Assembly: GCF_004114975.1 (NCBI RefSeq)
Contig: NZ_CP030051.1
Coordinates: forward strand, 4,340,001-4,404,000
Direction: 5' to 3'
Source: Bradyrhizobium guangdongense
GTDB lineage: Bacteria > Pseudomonadota > Alphaproteobacteria > Rhizobiales > Xanthobacteraceae
DNA: 64,000 bases
Shown here one piece after another: positions 56,541 through 64,000 of this stretch (positions are counted from its first letter, which is position 1; every line of letters begins with the position of its first letter). A program made the translations under genes and the position numbers. Below the pieces are notes generated by a model. That model saw only the letters and a program-made list of their open reading frames with translations, ran no database searches and was not told where the DNA came from.

Positions 56541-57736
56541 CACCGATCGACCTCTCCGAACACGATGTCGAGCGAGCCGAGAATGGCCGAGACGTCGGCG
56601 AGCAGATGGCCGCGGCAGATGTGGTCCATCGCCTGGAGATGCGCAAAGCCCGGCGCGCGGATCTTGCACTTGTAGGGCTTGTTGGTGCCGTCGGCGATCA
56701 GATAGACGCCGAACTCGCCCTTGGGCGCCTCGACCGCGGCGTAGACCTCGCCTTCCGGCACGTGAACGCCTTCGGTGTAGAGCTTGAAGTGGTGGATGAG
56801 GGCTTCCATCGAACGCTTCATCTCGCCACGGCGCGGCGGCGCAACCTTGTTGTCTTCGACGACGACGGGGCCCTTGCCATCGGGTGCATTCAGCTTCTGG
56901 ATGCACTGCTTCATGATGCGCACCGACTGGCGCATCTCTTCCATGCGGATCAGGTAGCGATCGTAGCAGTCGCCGTTCTTGCCGATCGGAATGTCGAAAT
57001 CCATCTCGGCATAGCATTCATAGGGCTGCGACTTGCGCAGGTCCCAGGCCGCGCCCGAACCGCGCACCATCACGCCCGAGAAGCCCCACTCCCAGGCTTC
57101 CTTGAGCGGCACCACGCCGATGTCGACGTTGCGCTGCTTGAAGATGCGGTTGGCGGTCAGCAGGCGATCGAGGTCGTCCACGACCTTCAGGAACGGATCG
57201 CACCAGGCCTCGATATCGTCGATCAGCTTCTGCGGCAGGTCCTGATGCACGCCGCCGACACGGAAGAAGGCCGCGTGCATACGGCTGCCCGAGGCGCGCT
57301 CGTAGAACACCATCAGCTTCTCGCGCTCTTCGAAGCCCCACAGCGGCGGAGTCAGGGCGCCGACGTCCATCGCCTGCGTGGTGACGTTGAGAAGGTGCGA
57401 GAGAATGCGGCCGATCTCGCAATAGAGCACGCGGATCAACTGGCCGCGGCGCGGCACCTCGATGCCGAGCAGCTTTTCGGCGGCGAGGCAGAAGGCGTGC
57501 TCCTGGTTCATCGGCGCGACATAGTCGAGCCGGTCGAAATACGGGATCGCCTGCAGATAGGTCTTCTGCTCGATCAGCTTCTCGGTGCCGCGGTGAAGCA
57601 GGCCGATATGGGGATCGACGCGGGCGACGACTTCGCCGTCCAATTCGAGCACAAGACGCAACACACCGTGGGCCGCAGGATGCTGCGGTCCAAAATTGAT
57701 GGTGAAGTTGCGGAGATTTTCAGGTTGCTCGTTCAT
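56540..57736 (-). CDS. nuoD: NADH-quinone oxidoreductase subunit D
   Basis: 398 residues. [19 protein letters not shown] near the N-terminus forms the quinone-site His/Asp loop and [16 protein letters not shown] follows; its Arg corresponds to the position methylated in the mitochondrial 49-kDa subunit. The start at 57736 is two bases after the nuoC stop. Confidence 0.97.
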   Translation of the reverse strand: MNEQPENLRNFTINFGPQHPAAHGVLRLVLELDGEVVARVDPHIGLLHRGTEKLIEQKTYLQAIPYFDRLDYVAPMNQEHAFCLAAEKLLGIEVPRRGQLIRVLYCEIGRILSHLLNVTTQAMDVGALTPPLWGFEEREKLMVFYERASGSRMHAAFFRVGGVHQDLPQKLIDDIEAWCDPFLKVVDDLDRLLTANRIFKQRNVDIGVVPLKEAWEWGFSGVMVRGSGAAWDLRKSQPYECYAEMDFDIPIGKNGDCYDRYLIRMEEMRQSVRIMKQCIQKLNAPDGKGPVVVEDNKVAPPRRGEMKRSMEALIHHFKLYTEGVHVPEGEVYAAVEAPKGEFGVYLIADGTNKPYKCKIRAPGFAHLQAMDHICRGHLLADVSAILGSLDIVFGEVDR

Positions 57737-57738
57737 GA

Positions 57739-58353
57739 TCAGGCCTTCGGTCCCGCTTTTTCGTCGCCCGGAAGGACCGGATAGTCGGCGCCTTCCCACG
57801 GAGACAAAAAGTCAAACTTGCGGAATTCCTGGTTGAGCCTGACGGGCTCGTACACCACGCGCTTCTCCTGGTCGTCGTAGCGGACCTCGAGGAAGCCGGT
57901 GAGCGGGAAGTCCTTGCGCAGCGGATGCCCCTCGAAACCGTAATCGGTGAGGATGCGGCGCATGTCGGGGTGGCCGACGAAGAATACGCCGTAGAGATCG
58001 TAGGCCTCGCGCTCGAACCAGTCCGCCCCCGGGAACACCTCGATCAGCGACGGCACCTGCGTCGTCTCGTCGGCCTGGGCCTTCAGACGGATGCGGGTGT
58101 TCAGGGTCGGTGACAGGAAGTGATAGATCACATCGAAGCGCTTTTCGCGCGACGGATAGTCGGCCGCCGTGATGTCGGTGAAGTTGACGAAACGGCAGTT
58201 CGGATCGTCGCGGAGGTACTTGACCACCTCGACGATCTTACTGGCCTCGACATCAACCGTGAGCTGGTTGAACGCCACCTGATAGCCGATGGCGGCGCCC
58301 GGAAGCGCGCTCACGATCGTCTGCCCCAGGGCGTCGAGCTTGGCGTCGTCCAT
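57739..58353 (-). CDS. nuoC: NADH-quinone oxidoreductase subunit C
   Basis: 204 residues, the separate 30-kDa-type subunit (no fusion to NuoD). [18 protein letters not shown], then [12 protein letters not shown] are the signature. Eleven bp after nuoB. Confidence 0.97.
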   Translation of the reverse strand: MDDAKLDALGQTIVSALPGAAIGYQVAFNQLTVDVEASKIVEVVKYLRDDPNCRFVNFTDITAADYPSREKRFDVIYHFLSPTLNTRIRLKAQADETTQVPSLIEVFPGADWFEREAYDLYGVFFVGHPDMRRILTDYGFEGHPLRKDFPLTGFLEVRYDDQEKRVVYEPVRLNQEFRKFDFLSPWEGADYPVLPGDEKAGPKA

Positions 58354-58364
58354 GACGTAAAACC

Positions 58365-58952
58365 TTAGCGTTCGATGGTGCCGGTGCGGCGGATCTTCTT
58401 CTGCAGCAGCAGCACGCCGTAGAGCAGCGCTTCCGCCGTGGGCGGGCAGCCCGGCACGTAGATGTCGATCGGCACGATGCGGTCGCAGCCGCGCACGACC
58501 GAGTAGGAATAGTGATAGTAGCCGCCGCCATTGGCGCAGGAGCCCATGGAGATGACGTAGCGCGGCTCGGGCATCTGGTCGTAGACCTTGCGCAGCGCCG
58601 GCGCCATCTTGTTGGTCAGCGTGCCCGCGACGATCATCACGTCGGACTGACGCGGCGACGCACGCGGGGCGAAGCCGAAGCGTTCGACGTCGTAGCGCGG
58701 CATCGACACCTGCATCATCTCGACGGCGCAGCAGGCGAGACCGAACGTCATCCACATCAAGGAGCCGGTACGGGCCCAGGTGATGAGATCGTCGGTCGCA
58801 GCGACGAAGAAGCCCTTGTCGGACAGCTCGTGATTGACCTCGAGGAAGAACGGATCATTGGCCCCGACCGGCTTGCCGGTCGACGGATCCAGAATGCCCT
58901 TGGGGGCCGGCGCGATCGCCGGACCCGTGGACGATGCAGGGTTCAATCCCAT
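58365..58952 (-). CDS. nuoB: NADH-quinone oxidoreductase subunit B
   Basis: 195 residues. N2 cluster ligands [20 protein letters not shown] and [10 protein letters not shown]. Overlaps the nuoA end by 10 nt, showing coupling. Confidence 0.97.
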   Translation of the reverse strand: MGLNPASSTGPAIAPAPKGILDPSTGKPVGANDPFFLEVNHELSDKGFFVAATDDLITWARTGSLMWMTFGLACCAVEMMQVSMPRYDVERFGFAPRASPRQSDVMIVAGTLTNKMAPALRKVYDQMPEPRYVISMGSCANGGGYYHYSYSVVRGCDRIVPIDIYVPGCPPTAEALLYGVLLLQKKIRRTGTIER

Positions 58953-59308
58953 TCGAGTGCCCCTTTCTTCCATTCATAGGCGAAGCCCACCGTCAGTACG
59001 GCGAGGAACACCAGCATGGACCAGAAGCCGGTCGCGCCGAGCTTGCCGAACGCCACCGCCCAGGGAAACAGGAACGCCACCTCGAGATCGAAGATGATGA
59101 AGAGGATGGCGACCAGATAGAAGCGGACGTCGAACTTCATGCGGGCGTCGTCGAAGGCGTTGAAACCGCACTCATACGCCGACAACTTTTCCGGATCCGG
59201 CTGCTGGAACGCCACAATGAAGGGCGCGATCAGCAGCACGAGGCCGATGATAGCAGCTACCCCTATGAATACGACGAGTGGAAGATAGTTCTGTAGAATG
59301 CCGCTCAT
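58943..59308 (-). CDS. nuoA: NADH-quinone oxidoreductase subunit A
   Basis: 121 residues, three helices, with [20 protein letters not shown] as the conserved quinone-gate loop. First gene of the operon. Confidence 0.97.
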   Translation of the reverse strand: MSGILQNYLPLVVFIGVAAIIGLVLLIAPFIVAFQQPDPEKLSAYECGFNAFDDARMKFDVRFYLVAILFIIFDLEVAFLFPWAVAFGKLGATGFWSMLVFLAVLTVGFAYEWKKGALEWD

Positions 59309-59364
59309 TGACGAGCCCTTTTTCCCGCAGCCTCGGGCCGGCCACGGATTCGTCCGATTTGGAA

Positions 59365-59393
59365 TTATTCTGAGCCTTAGCGCAGTGCACCAA
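59365..59393 (-). promoter_or_regulatory. Candidate nuo operon promoter
   Basis: TTGGTG (59393-59388) and GAATAA (59370-59365) on the minus strand are 17 nt apart, about 57 bp ahead of the nuoA start. Both hexamers are imperfect. The rest of 59309-59591 shows no gene. Confidence 0.3.
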
Positions 59394-59591
59394 TGGGCGC
59401 AAGACACGCTCTTTTCAGGCCCTTTGCTGCTTCCAGACCGGTGGAAATCCCGGAATCACCCCGCGGCTGGTATGGAGCAGATCGCCTGACCCGACAAGGG
59501 CGGGAACGGTTTTGCAGGGCAACAGCTCCGAGATTGCGGCGCAGCCGCCGCGGGCGCTAATTGCCAGGGATCGTCGGCGAAATTGGTCGGG

Positions 59592-59786
59592 TTATTGGCT
59601 GAAGCGCCGCAGCCAAACCCAGCCGACGACCGCAACCGGCGCCCCGACTGTCACCCAGGCGACATACTGGCCGGCCGTTCCCCAGAGCAGGGCAGCCAGG
59701 AGGCCAAGGATGGTCGCGGCTGCGAGCAGGACAGGTGCAGCAAAGACACGTATCCACAGGCGCGCGAGGTCAGAGGAGCCATGCAT
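59592..59786 (-). CDS. Small membrane protein coupled to PepSY gene
   Basis: 64 residues with two helices (VFAAPVLLAAATILGLLAAL and YVAWVTVGAPVAVVGWVWL). ATG at 59786 overlaps the TGA of the PepSY gene by one base. Small partners of this size are common downstream of PepSY siderophore genes. Possibly part of a ferric-reductase-like complex. Confidence 0.7.
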   Translation of the reverse strand: MHGSSDLARLWIRVFAAPVLLAAATILGLLAALLWGTAGQYVAWVTVGAPVAVVGWVWLRRFSQ

Positions 59787-60922
59787 CACGACGGGACCGG
59801 GGCTCGTCTGGCGAATGCGTCGCTGCGGCCGGGCCCCCGCTTCCGCCGCCGCGCCAGCCAGAGATAGAGGCCGCTGCCGATCACGACGATGGTGAGCCCG
59901 TCCAGCGTGGCCCAGATCACCTTGAGCGGCATCCCGCCATAATCGCCGAAATGCAACGGCTGCGAGATCAACAGCGCCTGAAGATAGAGCGGCAGCGCCC
60001 TGGTATCGGCCACCTTCCCGGTTTCGCTGTCGAGCAGCACGGGCTTGAGCAGCCGCGCAGTCAAAGCCGTGTCGCCGCGCATGAAGGCTGCAAAATGGTG
60101 CGAGGACGTGAACGGTGTCCCGGGGAACGCGATGAAGGCCACCTCCATGCCCGGCGCGGCCAGCTTGGCTCGCGCCACCACCTCGTCGAGCGAGGCGAGA
60201 TGGACGGGCGGCGGCTTGCCGGCATAGGGCGCGACCATGCTGGCGAGTTCGGTTGCCTTCCACTGATTCAGCATCAGCTCGGCCCAGGTGTTGACGACGC
60301 CGGTCAAGCCCACCACCAGCGCCCAGGCGAGCGTCACGACGCCGATCAGATTGTGCCAGTCGAGCCAGCGGACGCGCCGCGAGGCGCTGCCACGGATGGT
60401 GGCAAAGCGCAGGCGGCGGGTGAACGGCCAGTACAGCACCACGCCGGACACGATGGCTGCTGCAAACAGCAGTCCCATCGCGCCGAGGAACAACTTGCCG
60501 GCCTGGCCTGCAAACATGTCGGTGTGCAGCTTGAGCACGATCAGCATCGGCCCGACGCCGACCGGCCCGAGCAGCTTGGCCGAGACGGCATCAAAGGCGC
60601 GCACGGTCGCGTTGTCGGGCGCGCCATCAGGCGCGCTGTTGGTGTAGGCCATCACGACCCCGGGCTCGTCCTTGTCCCAGGACACATATTGCAGGACGCG
60701 GCCGGGATCGGCGGCGAGCGCGGCGGCGGCGACGACTTGGGGCATCGCACGCGCCGCGCCCGCATGAGCTTCGGGCTGGGGGGCGTAGCCCAGGAGCTCA
60801 TCGATCTCGTGATGGAAGATCAGCGGCAGCCCGGTCAGGCAGAGCAACAGCAGGAACAGTGTCGAGATCAGGCTGGTCCAGGTATGGACCACGGACCAGC
60901 GCCTGACCGTGCGCGCTCTCAC
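59786..60922 (-). CDS. PepSY-associated membrane protein (siderophore/iron uptake)
   Basis: 378 residues from the GTG at 60922, chosen because GGGGAGG lies 5 nt upstream; a start at 60985 would overlap the receptor gene. N-terminal helix after WSVVHTWTSLIS, then PepSY periplasmic domains and three more helices with HTDMFAGQAGK, WHNLIGVV and HFGDYGG (haem/iron-type His). This family is thought to reduce or release iron from siderophores at the inner membrane. 16 bp after the TonB receptor gene. Confidence 0.85.
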   Translation of the reverse strand: MRARTVRRWSVVHTWTSLISTLFLLLLCLTGLPLIFHHEIDELLGYAPQPEAHAGAARAMPQVVAAAALAADPGRVLQYVSWDKDEPGVVMAYTNSAPDGAPDNATVRAFDAVSAKLLGPVGVGPMLIVLKLHTDMFAGQAGKLFLGAMGLLFAAAIVSGVVLYWPFTRRLRFATIRGSASRRVRWLDWHNLIGVVTLAWALVVGLTGVVNTWAELMLNQWKATELASMVAPYAGKPPPVHLASLDEVVARAKLAAPGMEVAFIAFPGTPFTSSHHFAAFMRGDTALTARLLKPVLLDSETGKVADTRALPLYLQALLISQPLHFGDYGGMPLKVIWATLDGLTIVVIGSGLYLWLARRRKRGPGRSDAFARRAPVPS

Positions 60923-60938
60923 AAAAGCCTCCCCTGCC

Positions 60939-63206
60939 TCACCATTTGTAGGAGACGCTGGCGGTGATGCGGCGACGGTCGCCATAGAAGCAGGACGAGG
61001 CCGTAGCGCAGCTCGCGACGTAGATCTTGTCGGTCAGGTTGATCACGTTGAGCGCGGTGCGCCAGTTCTGCCACTCATAGTGAAGGGCGAGGTCCCCAAG
61101 CACGACTGCGGGAACCTCCAGCGTGTTGGCGGTGTCGGCCCAGGACGAGCCGACATAACGCACGCCGCCGCCGAACCCCAACCCTTCCAGCGGCCCTTCC
61201 TTGAAGGTGTAGTCCGCCCAGCCCGAGATCAGCATCTCCGGCGTGTTGGTCGGCGTCTTGCCGATCAGGGACGGGTCGAGGTCCCTGCTCGTGAAGAGGT
61301 GGTAGGCAGTAAAGCTGCCGATCAGCTTCAGCTCCCTGGTGGCGTTGGCCACCGCTTCGAGCTCGATGCCGCGCGAGGTCACCTCGCCGGTCTGGTTTTG
61401 CAGCAGGACATTCGACGGATCGGTAGTCGCCACGTTCTGACGCTTCAGGTCGAACACCGAGGCCGTGAAGTAGCCGTCAAATCCCTTCGGCGCGACTTTC
61501 ACGCCGATCTCGGCCTGCCGGCCGGTCTCCGGCAGGAACAGCTGGTTCTGCGCATTGAGCCCGATGATCGGATTGTAGCTCCTTGCGTAGGAGACGTAGG
61601 GCGCAATTCCGTTGTCGAAATTGTAGATCAGCCCGGCGCGGCCGCTGAATTTGCTGTCGTCGCGTTGGGCCACGGTTGCGCCGGTATCGCGCGCAGCCTG
61701 CGTCGTCTCGACCCAGTCATTGCGGCCGCTCAGCACCAGCGTGAAGTTGCCGAGCTTCATCTGGTCCTGGAGATAGGTGCCGGCCTGTTTCTGCGTGATC
61801 TGGAAGTTGCGGAACGGTGCGCCCGTGAGCGGGACGTCGAGGCCATAGGCTGGGTTGAAGACGTTGATGGAGGGAACGGTGCCGAAGTTGAACGCCTGGT
61901 AATCGTCGATCTGATATCCCTTCAGGTCGACTCCAAACAGCATGGTGTGTTTCACCGGACCGGTGTCGAAGCGGTACTCCAACTGGTTGTCGAGATTGGC
62001 CTGGTTGGCAGTGTTCCTCGCGTACCAATTGTAGCGCGCCATGGTGGCAGTGTTGATATTGTCCCACCCATTGCCGACGAAGCCGCGATAGGTCAGGTCG
62101 ATATGCGCGAAGCGCGCATTCTGCCGGAACGTCAGATCGTCGGTGAGATTGCGCTCGAACTGATAGCCGAGCATCTCCTGCTCGCGCGTGAACTTGTCGA
62201 CATTGGGGTCGCCGGCGAAGAAGCTGGTCGGGATCTTGCCGAACGGCGCGTTAGTCACCGTGCCCTGGTACGGCAGGAAGTTGATGCCGCGGGTGTCCTG
62301 CTTCGAGGCCGAGGCCAGCACCGTGAAGGTCGTGTCGGCGTCCGGTTTCCAGGTGAAGGACGGCGCGATGAAGTAATTGTTGTCCGGCGTGAAGTTGACC
62401 TGCGTGCCGCCGTTCTGGACCTGGCCGACGAGGCGGTAGAACAGCTTGCCGTCCTGGGGCTGCGTCGCGACCGGTCCACCGACATCGAAGCCGACATAGT
62501 CGTTGCCGAAATTGTTGACCCCGGTTTCGACGTAACGGATCGGTTCGGCCGGCGGCATCTTGCTGATGACATTGACGATGCCGCTCGGGCTCGATCCGCC
62601 ATAGAGCACGGCCGATGGACCGCGCAACACCTCCACGCGCTCCATGTTGGAAGGCTGCAGCTTCCAGCTCGCATAGGACGTGTAGAACAGCTGCATGCCG
62701 TCGAGGAACAGGCCGACGTCGTCGGACTTGAAACCGCGGATCAGCCACCAATCGTTGCGGGTATCGGCGCCGAAGGTGCCGGCACGCACGCCTGCGGTAT
62801 AGCGCAGCGCTTCATCGAGCTTGTTCGGCTTCTGGTCGCGGATCTGATCCGCTGAAATCAACGAGACGGCCTGCGGCGTCTCCATGATCGGCGTGTTGGT
62901 CTTGGTTCCGGACGAGCTGCGTCTGGCCACGTAGCCCTGCACCGGGCCACGCAGATTCTCGACGACGTCGACATTGTGCTGAGGCTGCGGCTTGCGGCTG
63001 TTGGCGGTCGCGACCGGCCCCTGCGCACGCCGCGGCGCGGGTGTGGCGGTGCGGCGGCGCTGCTCCGGCGCGGCGATCGTCACCGGCGGCAGGCTCTGCG
63101 CACCACCCTGCCCCGACGCTTGTGCGAGCGATGCCTGCGGCATCAAGACCCAAGCGGATGCGGTCGCCAACACGGCCGACCGCAGCATTCCAAGACTGTT
63201 CAACAC
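60939..63206 (-). CDS. TonB-dependent siderophore receptor
   Basis: 755 residues from the GTG at 63206; the ATG at 63188 is the alternative. Signal peptide ends near ASLAQA. Plug features PIMETPQAVSLISADQIRDQ, WWLIRGF and VEVLRGPSAVLYGG; a long barrel ends in RRITASVSYKW with terminal Trp. This is the FhuA/FpvA-type ferric-siderophore class. Operon with the PepSY and small membrane genes supports iron uptake; the siderophore is unknown. Confidence 0.9.
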   Translation of the reverse strand: MLNSLGMLRSAVLATASAWVLMPQASLAQASGQGGAQSLPPVTIAAPEQRRRTATPAPRRAQGPVATANSRKPQPQHNVDVVENLRGPVQGYVARRSSSGTKTNTPIMETPQAVSLISADQIRDQKPNKLDEALRYTAGVRAGTFGADTRNDWWLIRGFKSDDVGLFLDGMQLFYTSYASWKLQPSNMERVEVLRGPSAVLYGGSSPSGIVNVISKMPPAEPIRYVETGVNNFGNDYVGFDVGGPVATQPQDGKLFYRLVGQVQNGGTQVNFTPDNNYFIAPSFTWKPDADTTFTVLASASKQDTRGINFLPYQGTVTNAPFGKIPTSFFAGDPNVDKFTREQEMLGYQFERNLTDDLTFRQNARFAHIDLTYRGFVGNGWDNINTATMARYNWYARNTANQANLDNQLEYRFDTGPVKHTMLFGVDLKGYQIDDYQAFNFGTVPSINVFNPAYGLDVPLTGAPFRNFQITQKQAGTYLQDQMKLGNFTLVLSGRNDWVETTQAARDTGATVAQRDDSKFSGRAGLIYNFDNGIAPYVSYARSYNPIIGLNAQNQLFLPETGRQAEIGVKVAPKGFDGYFTASVFDLKRQNVATTDPSNVLLQNQTGEVTSRGIELEAVANATRELKLIGSFTAYHLFTSRDLDPSLIGKTPTNTPEMLISGWADYTFKEGPLEGLGFGGGVRYVGSSWADTANTLEVPAVVLGDLALHYEWQNWRTALNVINLTDKIYVASCATASSCFYGDRRRITASVSYKW

Positions 63207-63356
63207 GCCACCCCGATGTGCATTTGCTACGTCACGCCGCCTATCCCGGAACGGCATGCAATCGGGTGACGCTTAGGGGAGCGCGCGCGAGATCCCTAAT
63301 TGAAAGCCTCTTAGAAGGACTCCAATATTTCTGAAGATGTCCGGTCGCTCAGCCAG

Positions 63357-63524
63357 TCACCGCGACCTGCTTCGGCCAGAGAGTCGGACGAGCAGCTTTG
63401 TGCCGTCGTTGGCCGTGACAAAGGGCGATCGCGCGGTCGACTGAGCTGCTGGCGGGTTGGCCGCTGACGCCGCCGCCACGGCGGTCCCAAGCAACGTGGC
63501 TTCGAGGACATTTCGACGGTTCAT
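63357..63524 (-). pseudogene. Truncated Tat-exported alpha/beta-hydrolase remnant
   Basis: 55-codon frame: MNRRNVLEATLLGTAVAAAS is a Tat-type signal (RRNVLE), followed by FVTANDGTKLLVR, the start of alpha/beta-hydrolases where VRDWG normally follows. Here the sequence breaks into unrelated residues and stops (TGA at 63357), so the catalytic domain is lost. AAGGGAAGC precedes the ATG. The rest up to 63310 does not restore the frame. Confidence 0.6.
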
Positions 63525-63738
63525 CGTGCTTCCCTTGCGGAATGGTTAGCGGCCGATGGGAGAGATCATGCCGAAGGGATTGGGCCTGTGCGATTACGCG
63601 ACAGGTAAGACGGCTCAGGGCGAAGGGGGTGAAATCGCCAGATGAAACCATTTTGCGGAACCCGCGAAACGATCCGGAAACAGATGCCCCTTAAGACATG
63701 AGCCTACAGACGGCGTCCAAGCCCGTCGGGAGGCTTCG

Positions 63739-63942
63739 ATGAACCACTCAATTCACTCTGCAGATCGGGGGACCCACCTGAAGATCGTGGTGGTGGCGCT
63801 GGTGGCCGGCATCGCAGTGGCCGCCTTCGGGATCGCAGCCCGCACCAACGCCGAGTTCAGCCAGACCGCGCAGTCGACCCACGTCATCAAGGCCGGCAAG
63901 CCGATGGCGATCACGAGCTCGGGCGCCTCGGAGATTCGCTGA
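63739..63942 (+). CDS. 67-aa small exported/membrane protein
   Basis: One hydrophobic segment (IVVVALVAGIAVAAFGIAA) followed by a short polar tail (STHVIKAGKPMAITSSGASE). GGGAGGCTTCG precedes the ATG. The layout is seen in small conserved Bradyrhizobium proteins of unknown function. Ends before a clear terminator. Confidence 0.7.
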   Translation: MNHSIHSADRGTHLKIVVVALVAGIAVAAFGIAARTNAEFSQTAQSTHVIKAGKPMAITSSGASEIR

Positions 63943-63968
63943 ACCGAGCCCGCTTTCGGCTGACCGAC

Positions 63969-63997
63969 GGCCGCCTCCGGGCGGCCTTTTTCGTTTT
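63969..63997 (+). terminator. Rho-independent terminator
   Basis: GGCCGCC (63969-63975) and GGCGGCC (63980-63986) pair around a TCCG loop and are followed by TTTTTCGTTTT. Ends the small gene at 63942. Confidence 0.85.
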
Positions 63998-64000
63998 CCA

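Noticed and set aside
60909..62855. 648-codon open frame on the plus strand opposite the siderophore receptor
   Set aside because: No family features; the minus-strand TonB receptor has signal peptide, plug and barrel motifs.
63312..63336. TTAGAAGGACTCCAATATTTCTGAA as an Irr (ICE) box upstream of the siderophore receptor
   Set aside because: The two half-sites are too far apart and imperfect compared with the TTTAGAA/TTCTAAA pattern.

Overview
The window reads as chromosomal DNA of a Bradyrhizobium-like alphaproteobacterium (Nitrobacteraceae). Codon use is GC-rich. There is a 14-gene complex I (nuo) operon, a short (439 aa) alphaproteobacterial prolyl-tRNA synthetase, tandem DUF3551 proteins, a GTTC-N7-GTTC LexA-type box, and dispersed repeats of the kind common in Bradyrhizobium. 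No rRNA, tRNA, CRISPR, integrase or transposase was seen.

Layout. (1) 1-1.2 kb: 5' part of dnaE on the minus strand, followed upstream by a 32-residue membrane peptide gene whose promoter overlaps a LexA-type box. (2) 1.6-8.4 kb: an outer-membrane beta-barrel protein, two DUF3551 proteins, a divergent SDR/AraC pair, a ClpP-fold exported protein, and a divergent XRE-regulator/alcohol-dehydrogenase pair. (3) 8.5-11.9 kb: lolD, lolC, proS. (4) 12.1-17.7 kb: a copper cluster (DUF2946 protein, TonB receptor, PCuAC chaperone, YcnI protein, CopC-CopD fusion). (5) 17.7-22.9 kb: a 480-bp intergenic region with an orphan terminator and an FNR/FixK-like box, a globin, a sugar-type ABC transporter (Tat-exported binding protein, double ATPase, permease) and a cupin. 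(6) 22.9-25.9 kb: small, poorly known genes mixed with repeats. (7) 25.9-33.1 kb: a chromate/oxidative-stress island: a seven-gene operon chrB - PepSY-like - DUF1259 - superoxide dismutase - Cys-rich peptide - unknown - chrA, then a hemerythrin pair and a second, different chrA. (8) 33.1-38.5 kb: a dipeptide/oligopeptide ABC transporter operon; 38.7-40.4 kb: mtnK and a small exported protein. (9) 40.5-59.3 kb: a housekeeping run on the minus strand, nuoABCD - FkbM methyltransferase - nuoE - small membrane protein - nuoFGHIJKLMN - birA - RNase J - methylmalonyl-CoA epimerase - DUF1467. (10) 59.6-63.2 kb: a siderophore TonB receptor with a PepSY membrane protein and a small membrane partner; then a truncated hydrolase remnant and a small conserved protein with a terminator.

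In many Rhizobiales the series nuoN-birA-rnj-mce-DUF1467-proS-lolC-lolD-dnaE is close to continuous. Here it is split by about 28 kb (12-40.4 kb) and again by about 7 kb (1.2-8.5 kb), so metal, stress and transport genes look like accessory cargo placed into a conserved backbone. The most interesting items are the SOS-controlled micropeptide next to dnaE, the methyltransferase translationally coupled inside the nuo operon, the chromate/SOD operon with small cysteine-rich exported proteins, a stand-alone EF-Tu domain-3-like protein, an orphan terminator that may mark a small RNA, and a 26-nt sequence found just downstream of two unrelated genes.
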